Origin: Symbiodinium natans
Lineage: Eukaryota > Sar > Dinophyceae > Suessiales > Symbiodiniaceae
Direction of reading: 5' to 3'
Assembly: GCA_905221605.1 (NCBI GenBank)
Contig: CAJNDS010002368.1
Span: forward strand, 426,501-450,000
DNA: 23,500 bases
Shown: positions 7,545-16,751 of the stretch, piece after piece
Layout: every line of letters begins with the position of its first letter
Numbering within the stretch: position 1 is the stretch's first letter
Made by a program: the position numbers and the translations under genes
The notes under the pieces: generated by a model
Told to the model about the DNA's origin: nothing
Seen by the model: the letters and a program-made list of their open reading frames with translations, nothing else
Databases searched by the model: none

Positions 7545-8939
7545 ATGGAAACGTTTGCGCCTGAAGATATTCTCATTGACAACCTCTCATTTAAATTAAA
7601 CAAAGGTTCAAGTTATATTACTGATAGAAGAAGTGTTACCTTTTGGCCGTCTGGTTCAAATATTTATAAACCTACAAGTGGTAATCGTGTATTGAAATTT
7701 TCATTAAACGCTGAAGATAATGCTTGGTTAGACCCACAAAGTGTAAGAATATTTTTTACATTACAAAATCTTGACCCTGGAACATTTAATAACAAACTCC
7801 GTCCATTATCTCCTCCTTATAGCTTCTTCAGACGAATGAGAATTATTGCTGGTAATCAGGTTGTTGAAGACTTTGATAATTACAACCGAGTTCATCATAT
7901 GTTCTCTAAAATGATGTCCCAAGGAGCACGAAAAGATGAAGCAAACGAAGGGTTCGGTTACAGATATGATGATGAAATTAAAACTCTCGTGAATGACAAC
8001 AATACAAGATTAAAATATGAAGTTAATGGTTTAACTTGTCAAGGCTTTAAGGATAAAATGATTGTTGGATTTAAGCCCTTATGTGGTTTATTCAGTCAAT
8101 TTAAGTATTTACCATTAAAGTATATGGGAAATTTAACAATTGAATTAGAACTGGTTACTAATGCTACTGATTGTGTAATTAACCCTGAAGATGTTACAAC
8201 AGCGGACGCCGTAGGAAATAGGTTTGTAACTGATGTTAATCCTGCCACGGAAGCAGACGCTGAATTTAGAAATACAAGCGTTGACTGGGAAATTAATAAT
8301 GCTCGTGTTGTTTGTGATGTTTGCACCCTTGATAATAACTTAAATAATGAATATGTAAAACATCTTTTAGAAGGAAAGGGATTGCCCATTACTTATACAA
8401 CTTATATTACGCAATCTCAATCAGTAAAAGGCACAAATGATATTAACGTCCAAGTCATCCGTTCAGTGTCAAAACTAGTTGCATCATTCATTACATTTTA
8501 CAAAGAAGGAGACCCAAGCACCGGTTACGAATACTGCGACAAAGAATTTTGTCGTTTCTATCACCCACAACAACAATCAGACGAACAAACTGAAGGAATT
8601 TATGACAATAATTTTGATTTACAAATGCAAATACAATTGGGTTCTAAACTATATGCCGAGTATCCGATTACATCACTTCAAGAATGCTATTACCACTTAA
8701 GAAAGGCATTAAATCTTCCAATGTTTCATCAACATTCAATGTCAATTGATTTTAGACAATATCGTGACCGTCAATTTGTATTTGGGTTTTCATTTGAAAA
8801 AGTGCCTGATAGTTCATATACTGGAATTAATACACGCGCTGGACAACAGATGTTAGTAAAAGTTAAACCTGCAAATGCCTCAATAACAACTACAGCTATG
8901 CCTGATAATATTTGGTCCACCCCCCCCCCCATGATCTAG
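7545..8939 (+). CDS. Major capsid protein (double jelly-roll), 3' end interrupted by insertion
   Basis: The main capsomer protein, 464 aa as read. I use ATG 7545; an in-frame TTG at 7530 is not credible. The sequence is PLV-like: an N-terminal arm, then a VTFWPSGSNIYKP segment, an aromatic and proline-rich first jelly-roll (PPYSFFRRMRIIAGNQVVEDF), and a second barrel in the C-terminal half ending in FGFSFEKVPD. The last codons (STPPPMI and the TAG) come from the inserted element at 8918-11749. Beyond the element the same frame reaches a stop at 11760-11762 after about four codons, so nearly the whole protein is preserved. A hairpin typical of this element's gene ends sits exactly there. The body of the frame has no lesions. 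Confidence 0.9.
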   Translation: METFAPEDILIDNLSFKLNKGSSYITDRRSVTFWPSGSNIYKPTSGNRVLKFSLNAEDNAWLDPQSVRIFFTLQNLDPGTFNNKLRPLSPPYSFFRRMRIIAGNQVVEDFDNYNRVHHMFSKMMSQGARKDEANEGFGYRYDDEIKTLVNDNNTRLKYEVNGLTCQGFKDKMIVGFKPLCGLFSQFKYLPLKYMGNLTIELELVTNATDCVINPEDVTTADAVGNRFVTDVNPATEADAEFRNTSVDWEINNARVVCDVCTLDNNLNNEYVKHLLEGKGLPITYTTYITQSQSVKGTNDINVQVIRSVSKLVASFITFYKEGDPSTGYEYCDKEFCRFYHPQQQSDEQTEGIYDNNFDLQMQIQLGSKLYAEYPITSLQECYYHLRKALNLPMFHQHSMSIDFRQYRDRQFVFGFSFEKVPDSSYTGINTRAGQQMLVKVKPANASITTTAMPDNIWSTPPPMI

Positions 8940-8940
8940 G
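8918..8940 (+). repeat. Left terminal inverted repeat
   Basis: CA followed by eleven C, then ATGATCTAGG. The C run is three bases longer than its partner on the right, probably slippage. Confidence 0.7.
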
Positions 8941-9197
8941 TTTTGCTTTGTCCCTATAAACACCCTCGTAAATACCGATTAAACTGACATGCTGGCTATG
9001 CTAGGCGATGTCCTGTTTTTGCACGTCTAGTCCTATGCGAGAAAACCTAAAAATAGTGAAAAACGCGTGTGTTTAGCACTACTTCCACATCACCACATAA
9101 AAAAACACCCCAAAAACACAGGAAAATGCAATTTGGTAAACATGTCTATGAATTATTTGCATAGGACAGGCTTATAAACTCAGAATTGTATGCAAAA

Positions 9198-9745
9198 AAC
9201 ACTTCTTTTTTGCAGAATTTGCAAATTTTGACACAAATCCAAAAATCCAAAAATCCAAAAACTCAAAACCATGGAGCCGGGAGGCCGCCTTTTTTGGATT
9301 TTTTGGTTTTCTCGAGGTTTTTTTGGTTTTTTTTGGAAAAATCCAAAACAACCATGGTTTTTTTTGGATTTTACTTGCTCCTGGCCTCAAAAACCTAAAA
9401 AACACATGGTTTTTTTTGGATTTTGAGTGAAAATCCAAAAAAACCCTCGTGTTTTTTTTGGATTTCAGGTGCTCCTGGTCTCAGAAACCAAAAAAACACA
9501 TGGTTTTTTTTGGATTTTCACTCAAAATCCAAAAAACCATGTGTTTTTAGGTTTTTGAGGCCAGGAGCAAGTAAAATCCAACAAAAACCATGGTTTTTTT
9601 TGGATTTTTCCAAAAAAAAACCAAAAAAACCTCGAGGAAACCAAAAAATCCAAAAAAGGCGGCCTCCCGGCTCCATGGTTTTGAATTTTTGGATTTTTTG
9701 ATTTTTGGTTTTTTTTTAGCAAATTTTGCAAAAAATGCTTTTCTT
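9198..9745. repeat. Large foldback palindrome (arms about 235 bp, spacer about 70 bp)
   Basis: The left arm (about 9198-9437) is repeated in inverse at about 9510-9745, centred near 9473. Landmarks such as GAGCCGGGAGGCCGCC (9274-9289) and its complement (about 9658-9673), CTCGAGG, and CCATGG next to T8 runs mirror each other. Each arm is built from TTTTTTGGATTTT tracts. Transcribed, it would form a very long hairpin. Confidence 0.8.
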
Positions 9746-9784
9746 GTATAAAGAATGTGTATTGTTATACGTTGTTTCTGCTAA

Positions 9785-9840
9785 TGTGACTGCCTTGCAC
9801 ACACACACACACAGAGAAAAGCACACAAACACACCCACCA
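9785..9840. repeat. CA-rich microsatellite
   Basis: A (CA)n run with GA and AAA interruptions just right of the palindrome. Confidence 0.6.
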
Positions 9841-9889
9841 TTCGTTTTTTTTTCAATTCAGCCTATTCGGTATGCAGGGCGTGGCGTTA

Positions 9890-11640
9890 ACATGTAAAGT
9901 TCCATTAGATTTAATTACGAATGAGGCTTGGAAGAGGATGTCTTGGGATGTGGCGTCTTAATATGAAAAGTAATAAAAAAAAGAAATAGAGAGGGTTTCT
10001 TAGGGTGTGGTTCTTTTGAGGATGTGGACCTGCAATTCAAAAGTCTAATTGGACTTAAAAAAGAGTGGGGCTTCGAAGAGGATGTCTTGGGGTGTGGCCT
10101 CGTAATTTAAACGTCTATTTAAGTGGAATCACAAAGGAAGTCCAGTTGAGGATTTCTTAGGGTGTGGTGTTTTAGTGCAAACCTCAAATTACATTTCATT
10201 ACGAAGCGGGGCCAGAGGAGACTTTCACAGGGTGTGGTCGGTAAAATAAAATTCCAAAGAGGTAGTAACGAATGAGGCTTAGAAGGGCGTGGCCTCTTAA
10301 TTGTTTTACTTGGTTTGGTTTTACGAACGAAGCTGTGGCTTTACCATACACAGGTCTTAGGGTGTGGCCTTTTAAATTCTGTCCAAAGGGGTGTGGCCTC
10401 TAAACTTAAAATTCAATTTAAGTGGAATTCCAAACGAGTCCAGATGAGGATTTCTTAGGGTGTGGCGTTTTAATACAAACCTCAAATAACATTGTAGTAT
10501 GAAGCGAGGCCAGGGGAGAATTTCATAGGGTGTGGTCTGCAAAATAGAATTCCAAATAGGTATTAACCAATGAAGCTTAGAAGAGGATGTCTTGTGGCGG
10601 GGCCTCTTAATTTGTTTGTTTGACTTGGGTTTAATTTACTAACGAAGCTATGGCTTTATCATATACAAGTCTATTGACATTTCACTAATAGGCACCAGAA
10701 GAGGATTTCATAGGGTCTAGCGGTTAAATATGGAATTGTAAGTACATTCAAATACGAATGGGGGCTCATGATAGAAATTTCTGTCCAAGAGTTACATACG
10801 AACCTAGCCTAGGTCAGAACTTCTTAGGGTGTGGGCTTCTTGCCTAGCATTATAAACTTCTTACGAGATTCTGTTACGAACAGGCCCCAGAATGGTGTGG
10901 CTTTTTTTAATACAAGCATCTTGGCAAATCGAAAATAAGTCTAATTACAAACGAAGGTCTAATGAGGATTTCTTGGCGTGTGGCTTTGTAATACAGACTT
11001 CTAATTAATCTTCATTACGAATAGGGGCCAGAAAGGGATTTCATAGGGTATGGTCTGCAATATAGAATTCTAACTCGGTTTCATTGCGAGGAGGATGTCC
11101 TGGGGTTGGCCTCTGAATATACACTTGCTTTACTTGGGTTCAATTACGAACGAAGCCCAGAAGAGGATTTCTTAGGGTGTGGGCTTACAATATGAAATCA
11201 AATTGCGTTTCATTACGAATGGGGCCAGCGAAAGATTTCACAGGGTGTGGGAAAAACAAAAATGTTCTAAATAGGTATTAATCAATGAGGCTTAGAAGAG
11301 GATGTCTTGGGGCTGGGCCTCTTAATATGTTTTTTTACTTGGGTTAATTACGAACGAAGCTGTGGCTTTATCAGACACAAGTCTACTGAAATTTCATTAA
11401 GAGGGCCCAGAAGAGGATTTCATAGGGTGTGGCCTTTAAGTATAGAATTCTTTTCGTAGGGCGTGGGCTTCTTATGTAGAAACATTTTCTCAATAAAATA
11501 GGCAGGAAGCCCAGATGAGGATTTCTGAGGCTGTAACCTCTGCATATAAAGCTCTTGTGAGATTTTGTTACGGACAGGCAGGCCCCAGAAGAGGATTTCA
11601 TAGGGTGCGGCTTTTAATTGGCAAATTTAGATTTAAAAAA
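9890..11640. repeat. Degenerate satellite with higher-order units
   Basis: About 1.75 kb without genes is made of diverged short blocks: GAGGATTTCTTAGGGTGTGG, ATTACGAA(T/C)GAGGC and GGCCTCTTAAT. These are arranged in longer units of about 280-300 bp that recur near 10,095-10,370, 10,400-10,690 and 11,140-11,440. The order of blocks is kept between units, which shows past tandem amplification followed by drift. Confidence 0.7.
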
Positions 11641-11728
11641 TTTTTACTACGAATGAGGCCAGTGGCCTTTTAATTTTCATTCCGACTTAGGTTTAAATCT
11701 CGCTTCGATGGGCCCGAAAGGCCTTTCG

Positions 11729-11749
11729 ACCTAGATCATGGGAGGGGTG
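11729..11749 (-). repeat. Right terminal inverted repeat
   Basis: ACCTAGATCATGGGAGGGGTG, the inverse of the left end with one base change and a shorter C run. Confidence 0.7.
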
Positions 11750-11751
11750 AG

Positions 11752-11790
11752 CTAATATTTAGAAAACATTACTGTCGGAACAAATATTAG
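11752..11790. terminator. Hairpin at the original end of the capsid gene
   Basis: CTAATATTT (11752-11760) pairs with AAATATTAG (11782-11790), loop 21 nt. It spans the stop (11760-11762) that the capsid frame would reach without the insertion, which matches the placement of hairpins at other genes. Confidence 0.5.
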
Positions 11791-11874
11791 AAATTAAGGA
11801 TTTAGGTTTAAAAGTTTATGACTGATTTTGAGATATATTTAAAGACATATTAACTAATAATATTATCAGGTAAT

Positions 11875-12606
11875 ATGCCATCAAAACCGATTGACTACAC
11901 TAAAACACACTTTTACAAAATTGTTTGTAAAGATACAGACATAACTGAATGCTATGTTGGTCATACGACTGATTTTTCAAAGCGAAAATCACAACACAAG
12001 CGGATGACAACTAATGAAAATGACAGACACTATGATATATACCTTTATCAGTTCATTCGTGAAAATGGAGGTTGGGACAATTGGGAAATGATAAATATTG
12101 AAACAAGAAGTTGTAAAGATAGTCTGGAAGCGAAGACAATTGAGCGTGAATTTACTGAAAAATTAAAAGCAAACTTAAACAGAGTTAAAGCAGTTGAAAC
12201 ACAAGAAGAAAAAGCAGTTCGTAAAAAACAATGGGCGGAAGACAACGCTGAAAAAGTTAGAGATTACAACAAACAATATTACCAAGACCATAAAGAAGAA
12301 CATAATGCATACAGCAAACAATATAGAGAAGAACACCCTGAAGAAATGAAAGAATACAAAAAGAAATGGTATGAAGAAAATAAGGAAAAACAACTAGCAA
12401 AGCAGAAAGAAGACTATGAACATAATAAAGAAATTAAATTAGAAAGAAACAGACTATATCGTGAGAATAACAAAGAAAAAATCAGAGAACAAGCAAATCA
12501 GGTTATAAACTGTGAATGTGGGAATAAATATACACATCAAAACAAAAATAGACACCTAAGATCTCAAAAGCATCAAGCATATTTAAATCAACAAAACGAA
12601 AATTAA
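11875..12606 (+). CDS. GIY-YIG nuclease with C-terminal C2H2 finger
   Basis: A 243-aa protein. The N-terminal 100 residues form a GIY-YIG nuclease: FYKIVC (the GIY half, Tyr14), CYVGHT (the YIG half, Tyr27-Gly29), SKRKSQHK with the likely catalytic Arg37, and SLEAKTIEREF with candidate catalytic Glu residues before LN. Residues 115-205 are a highly charged helical stretch with repeats of the type YYQDHKEEHN and KKWYEENKEK, common in NCLDV proteins of this kind. The C-terminus has CECGNKYT...NRHLRSQKHQ, a C2H2 finger often paired with such domains. It may cut DNA in recombination, repair or homing. The frame is intact. No TCTA box is seen upstream, so it may belong to another temporal class. 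Confidence 0.85.
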   Translation: MPSKPIDYTKTHFYKIVCKDTDITECYVGHTTDFSKRKSQHKRMTTNENDRHYDIYLYQFIRENGGWDNWEMINIETRSCKDSLEAKTIEREFTEKLKANLNRVKAVETQEEKAVRKKQWAEDNAEKVRDYNKQYYQDHKEEHNAYSKQYREEHPEEMKEYKKKWYEENKEKQLAKQKEDYEHNKEIKLERNRLYRENNKEKIREQANQVINCECGNKYTHQNKNRHLRSQKHQAYLNQQNEN

Positions 12607-12645
12607 TTATATTAATACAATAATTATCTATTTTATTAATATAAT
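12606..12645. terminator. Perfect 12-bp hairpin after the GIY-YIG gene
   Basis: ATTATATTAATA (12606-12617) and TATTAATATAAT (12634-12645) with a 16-nt loop. It starts at the stop codon, contains the TCTA box of the fiber gene and ends at its ATG. Confidence 0.5.
12627..12630 (+). promoter_or_regulatory. TCTA late-promoter-like box of the fiber gene
   Basis: TTATCTATTTTA, 13 nt before ATG 12644, in the loop of the hairpin above. Confidence 0.5.
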
Positions 12646-15032
12646 GACACTAACACTCAATAATACAAACACATTAACAGCAGATAATATTATTGTCAGT
12701 GGAACAGACATTTCACAAATTTATGCCACAAAAACAGAGCTTGACAATCTTAACTTCACAACGGATATAACAGCAAACACAGACGCCATAGCAGTTTTAA
12801 ATACAAAACAACTACAGAATTTCAATTAATGTTAATGCTATTAATGATGACTTAACTAACAATTACCAAACGAACCTAATGTTAAGTAGCAATTTTTACA
12901 ATAAAACAGAAATAGACACCACATTTACTAATTACTACACATCAACACAGATAGACACAAATTTATCTACTAATTATCAGACTAATACACAATTAGGGGT
13001 TAATTACTATAATAAAAGTGAGGTTGATACAACATTTTCAAATTATTATACAATAACACAAACACAAGAAAATTATTATGATAAAACCTATATTGATGCT
13101 AATATTGGTGGAGGGGGTTATAGTGACACAGATATTGATAATCTATTAGACCTAAGAGTTCCCAAATCAGACTTCACAAACCGATTTAGCGCCAATCCTA
13201 TTATTCATTGTTCCGCCCCTACAGTTATCCATAGCGGTTTAACATTGAACAACTCAACTATTAATATATCGCCAGTAGCAGGATTATTATTTAGCAATCA
13301 AACAGGAGGAGGTGATAAAGTATTAGCCGAGTTTAAAAACGCTACGAGTTATATAACTTTACAAGGAGATAAAATATTTTGTAATAATACTTCAGATGAT
13401 GCAATAAAACAACTTGATCTAACTAATAATAATGCAGGTTATAAAATGAGTGGTAAAATAGAAACGCCAACAGGTGGTTTAGTGGTAGAAAACACAGCGG
13501 ATGGAAATTTATCATTTACAGTTAGAAATACTGAAATTACTTTTAATAACGATAGTGTTGGTTGTTATAATTCAGTTGGTGATACAGGTAGGATTTTAAA
13601 TTTAAATTCTAACGCAAATGAATATATGAAAGCACATTCATGATTAGTAGATACAGCATCAAATACATTAACAGGAGGTTATACATTAGATGTGGTTGAT
13701 AGTGCGATTATTAGACAAAATTTAAAATTAGATGGTAATTTAGATTTAACAAGTTCAACAGGAGATATTCAATTGCCAACATCAGGGTTTGATATGTTTA
13801 GAAATAGTGGTGATGCTAATTATAATCTTAGAATTAGAGACACACAGGGGGTTTTTGAATTTAGAAATAGAAACTTTAGATGTATGAACCCGAGCAACCC
13901 AGCAAATGGAACGGAAATGATTTTACACGACACAGGAGGGGATTATCGTTTAAGAATAGGAAGCACAACAACGGCAACAGTAGGAATAGGAAGACAGTAT
14001 AACTTTTCATATCATTTAACAGTAGGCGGTATAAGTAATTTTAATGAAACACGCGTTGAGAATGATGCAACATTTTTAGGGCAACAGTTATTAAGCACTG
14101 ATGGAAGAATATTTCAAAGAGGGGACGTTAATAATTCATTAAATATAATATCAACAGAAGAAATTAATTTTTCATTACAACCAAGAAGAATTGATCCTAT
14201 TACTTCAACAATAGCATTACAATTAAATGACACTAGCGGAATTACGATTAATAGAGCAGTCACAAATAATCAAACATTTAATAGTATTGGTAATATCGTT
14301 GGTGAAAGCGATGTTATTTGTTGGGGGCGCTTTATGTTTCAAAATAGTAGCGAATTAAAAGAAGTTTTAGACACTCAATATAAGTTATATATCAGAAATG
14401 GAGACACGGCGGGAGAAATGAATTTAACAATAGGCTTGGAAAGTAGCACACCAGAAATTCAATTGACAGACGGAAAGGTGAATTTATTAGGTAATTTAGA
14501 AATAACACATGTTGATGTGTCAGGTCAACAAAGAGTATTAATAAATAATCCAGATACTGATGGATTTATTAGATTAAGCAATAACAATTTATCAAGATTA
14601 GATGCAACAAATACAGGCGTTGATGTTTACGGTTTCTTTACTACAACAAATAACGCAGATATTGGAGGAACTCTAACCTGCACCGCCTTGATTGAAACAT
14701 CGGATTTTAAATTAAAAGAGAATATTAAAGAAGTGAATACCAAAGACTGTTATAGTGTAGTTAAATACATTAAACCGAAAACCTTTAATTTTGTTAAGGA
14801 CGAAGATAAAAAGAGTAATCTAGGATTTATAGCCGACGATGTGAAAAATGCTAAACTGCCCCCTGAATGGGATAACGTAATCTTTTATAATGATGATGGT
14901 ATGAAACTATTAGCATACAATAAAATGACAGTTATCTTGTGGGGAGCTGTGCAAGAAATGCAAAAAGAAATAACGTCTTTGAAAGGCGAATTAACAAAGT
15001 TGAAAAAGAAGATGAAGAATGATAGCGATTAA
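12644..15032 (+). pseudogene. Fiber protein with S74 intramolecular chaperone domain; frameshift and nonsense codon
   Basis: One gene of about 796 codons in three open parts. Part one (12644-12829) shifts frame near 12812-12830. Part two continues to an in-frame TGA at 13641-13643, and the same frame then runs on to TAA at 15030-15032. The N-terminal third has repeats of the type NYYNKxEIDTTFxNYYT, a fiber-shaft pattern common in phage and NCLDV fibers. The middle is beta-rich with short repeated motifs. The C-terminus has TSDFKLKENIKEV (about nt 14697-14735), the Ser-Lys dyad region of the peptidase S74 domain, followed by the typical PKTFNFV...LGFIADDV segment and a final coiled coil. In known families S74 trimerises the fiber and cuts itself off. 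The TGA probably replaced a Trp codon. Confidence 0.85.
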
Positions 15033-15042
15033 AAAATATTTA

Positions 15043-15046
15043 TCTA
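15043..15046 (+). promoter_or_regulatory. TCTA late-promoter-like box of gene 15058-15267
   Basis: TTATCTAATTTTC, 11 nt before ATG 15058. Confidence 0.5.
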
Positions 15047-15057
15047 ATTTTCATTAT

Positions 15058-15267
15058 ATGGGTTCTACATCTTCTAGATCTTCTGCTACTGAAAATATGA
15101 AACAAATAAAAGAGTTAGACATTAATGAAAAAACAAGAACAGATATCTTGTTATTTAATACTTTGAAAGATGTTATTGAAAGAGTTGAAAAGTTAGAAGA
15201 AGCAAAAAGCGATAAAAAATATTATAAACTACCTGCTATAAACTTGTGTAGCTACTCATTGATTTAA
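15058..15267 (+). CDS. Small protein with N-myristoylation-like start
   Basis: A 69-aa protein starting at ATG 15058; an earlier in-frame ATG at 15019 overlaps the fiber gene and lies before the TCTA box. The start MGSTSSRSS fits the MGxxxS/T consensus for N-myristoylation, and a helical, charged region with a short coiled-coil stretch (ERVEKLEEAK) follows. NCLDV encode myristoylated membrane-associated virion proteins, but nothing else here supports that role. It converges with the packaging ATPase gene across a 25-nt gap. Confidence 0.65.
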   Translation: MGSTSSRSSATENMKQIKELDINEKTRTDILLFNTLKDVIERVEKLEEAKSDKKYYKLPAINLCSYSLI

Positions 15268-15297
15268 TTAAAAATATTATCAAAAAATATTATTAAT
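15267..15297. terminator. AT hairpin between convergent genes
   Basis: ATTAAAAATATT (15267-15278) and AATATTATTAAT (15286-15297): a 12-bp stem with one mismatch and a 7-nt loop. It covers the gap and both gene ends. Confidence 0.55.
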
Positions 15298-16054
15298 CAC
15301 CTTTTTCAAAGCGCTGTTCAAAGTTAATGAAGAACATATTACTCACATCTTTAGCATTGGTGTTGATGTAGAAGAAGGAGTAAGGAGCAAAATTCACGGC
15401 TTTCTGATACATTTCGTATAACGTGCTTTTATCCACCAATGCGGAATTCTCTTCCAAAAATGCGTTGACTTCGTTCATGTTCTTGAGCCTGAAGATGAAT
15501 AAAGCACTGGCATTTAACCTAATGATCGGGGCCAATACATTATACTTCTGTGTGGATAGAATGCAAGAGATGGCATTATGACGACCCCTCGTGAACAACC
15601 CATGTAATAAACTTGAGTATCTCACAAATTTGGGATCGTCGGCGAAATCGTCCACCACTAACAGAATGCTAAACAGATCCTTTTGTTTGTTCTTCTTCTG
15701 AAAATCTATTACTTTATGTTGGGTGTCTATGATCTTCTTTAGTGCCACCGGATCGTATTCCTCATAATAAAGCTGTTCTTTTTCTTTATCCACCTTCATT
15801 ACATCTCTTATGTATTTCTTTACTGCCGACCAAGTGTCATCAACATGAACACTGGGCGAGAAGATGTATATTCTCTCAAAGGATCCTCTGTATATTTTTA
15901 ATATCAAGTTCTGGATCAATACTGTTTTACCGCCTGTTGAAGAAGCCACGCATAACATCCGCGCGGGTAGCTTCGGCATCATGTCAAACTTGCTGTTTTT
16001 ATATTTATATTCGGGTATGTCTATCGGTTCCACTTTGGGTATTTCTGCACTCAT
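15293..16054 (-). CDS. DNA-packaging ATPase (A32/FtsK-HerA type)
   Basis: A 253-aa ATPase that would pump the genome into the capsid. Walker A is ASSTGGKT (residues 37-44) and Walker B is SILLVVDDF (about 129-137, acidic pair 135-136). LFTRGRHNAIS (153-163) matches the conserved arginine region and STQ (167-169) the sensor position. Length and motif order are normal for PLV, virophage and NCLDV packaging ATPases. The frame is intact. It diverges from the small gene at 16087; the 32-nt gap has TCTC/TCTT in place of a clean TCTA box. Confidence 0.92.
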   Translation of the reverse strand: MSAEIPKVEPIDIPEYKYKNSKFDMMPKLPARMLCVASSTGGKTVLIQNLILKIYRGSFERIYIFSPSVHVDDTWSAVKKYIRDVMKVDKEKEQLYYEEYDPVALKKIIDTQHKVIDFQKKNKQKDLFSILLVVDDFADDPKFVRYSSLLHGLFTRGRHNAISCILSTQKYNVLAPIIRLNASALFIFRLKNMNEVNAFLEENSALVDKSTLYEMYQKAVNFAPYSFFYINTNAKDVSNMFFINFEQRFEKGD

Positions 16055-16086
16055 TAACTAATAAGAGAAAAATATCTTTTAATATA

Positions 16087-16233
16087 ATGGATAAGTATTT
16101 GGAAACGATAGAGGAGATTGAAGAAATTGAGAAGATTGTAATACAAGATACCAAGCTTAAACGGTGTTGCACCGCTTCTTTAGAATTGCTTAAAGCAGTT
16201 CTTGAGTATTTAAAAAAATCTAAGAAAGTATAA
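16087..16233 (+). CDS. Small acidic helical protein, 48 aa
   Basis: A short ORF with ATG in the same ATATAATG context as other genes of the element. It encodes an acidic N-terminus (LETIEEIEEIEKI), a CC pair and a basic helical end. Its TAA overlaps the ATG of the next gene (TAATG), which supports coupling and therefore reality. No family is recognised. Confidence 0.6.
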   Translation: MDKYLETIEEIEEIEKIVIQDTKLKRCCTASLELLKAVLEYLKKSKKV

Positions 16234-16568
16234 TGAACGACAATCATAGGGAATCTAATGAAGGTGGCTTCCACTTGAACACGGATGGGTTAAACTGTTT
16301 GCCCTGTAAATGCAGAAGAAAGACTTTTCACAAAGAAACTAAGATAAACAATGAAGGTAAAACAATAATTGAAGACAGAAGCAGTTGGAAGATGGGGAGA
16401 GGAATAACCCCCGATGAAAACGACATATTTAAAACAAGTTCAACAGATAATGAAGGTGTTGATACAGTGACAACCGGATTTGGATCAAGAAAGCCTGCGC
16501 CAGAAGAGAGACTAGAAAAAGTGGAGGAGGATGTTGAAAGGATAGACAAAGATGTAAATATTTTGTAA
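16233..16568 (+). CDS. Unrecognised 111-aa hydrophilic protein
   Basis: Starts in the stop codon of the preceding small gene. It has a CLPCKC cluster near residue 25, a polar middle with many Asp, Glu, Thr and Gly, and a charged helical end (EERLEKVEEDVERIDKDV) that may form a coiled coil. The cluster is too small to define a fold. It ends the block of genes around the packaging ATPase; a virion-associated role is possible but not shown. Confidence 0.65.
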   Translation: MNDNHRESNEGGFHLNTDGLNCLPCKCRRKTFHKETKINNEGKTIIEDRSSWKMGRGITPDENDIFKTSSTDNEGVDTVTTGFGSRKPAPEERLEKVEEDVERIDKDVNIL

Positions 16569-16606
16569 GAATAATTTAAATATTATGGATTAAAATATCG
16601 TGTATA

Positions 16607-16714
16607 ATGACAGGCCATCTTGGCATAAAAAACCCCCAATCAAAACAGAAGAAGGAAGTGAGCCAATGCCCCCGTGTGCCTAGCAAGTTCTACAGGTTCA
16701 TAGGCAAACCATAA
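16607..16714 (+). CDS. Possible 35-aa basic peptide
   Basis: A short ORF with ATG in a TATAATG context, encoding a Lys/Gln/Pro-rich peptide. It is the only candidate in the 250-base gap between the 111-aa gene and the cassette array. It could be chance; no motif or control element supports it. Confidence 0.25.
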   Translation: MTGHLGIKNPQSKQKKEVSQCPRVPSKFYRFIGKP

Positions 16715-16751
16715 GAGTTTGGTAATGACATTAATTCGTAATTAGTTTTGT

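Larger units (their letters stand above)
8918..11749. mobile_element. 2.8-kb non-autonomous element with terminal inverted repeats
   Basis: Its boundaries are CA + C-run + ATGATCTAGGT on the left and the inverse ACCTAGATCATGGGAGGGGTG on the right. It splits the last codons of the capsid gene. It holds no credible transposase: ORFs inside it are Lys/Pro/Phe repeats from TTTTTGGATTTT tracts. Inside are about 240 bp of unique sequence, a foldback palindrome, a CA-rich microsatellite and 1.8 kb of degenerate repeats. I could not find a clear target-site duplication, so the mechanism is open. Its composition differs from the dense coding around it, which fits a host element that invaded the resident virus. 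Confidence 0.75.

Noticed and set aside
9172-9731. Several ORFs of 69-92 codons on both strands
   Set aside because: They are translations of the TTTTTTGGATTTT foldback arms (Lys/Pro/Phe repeats) and mirror each other because of the palindrome.
13641-13643. TGA read as tryptophan (altered genetic code)
   Set aside because: Trp is written TGG throughout intact genes and TGA ends the partial gene at 138-140. A single nonsense change in an already frameshifted gene is simpler.
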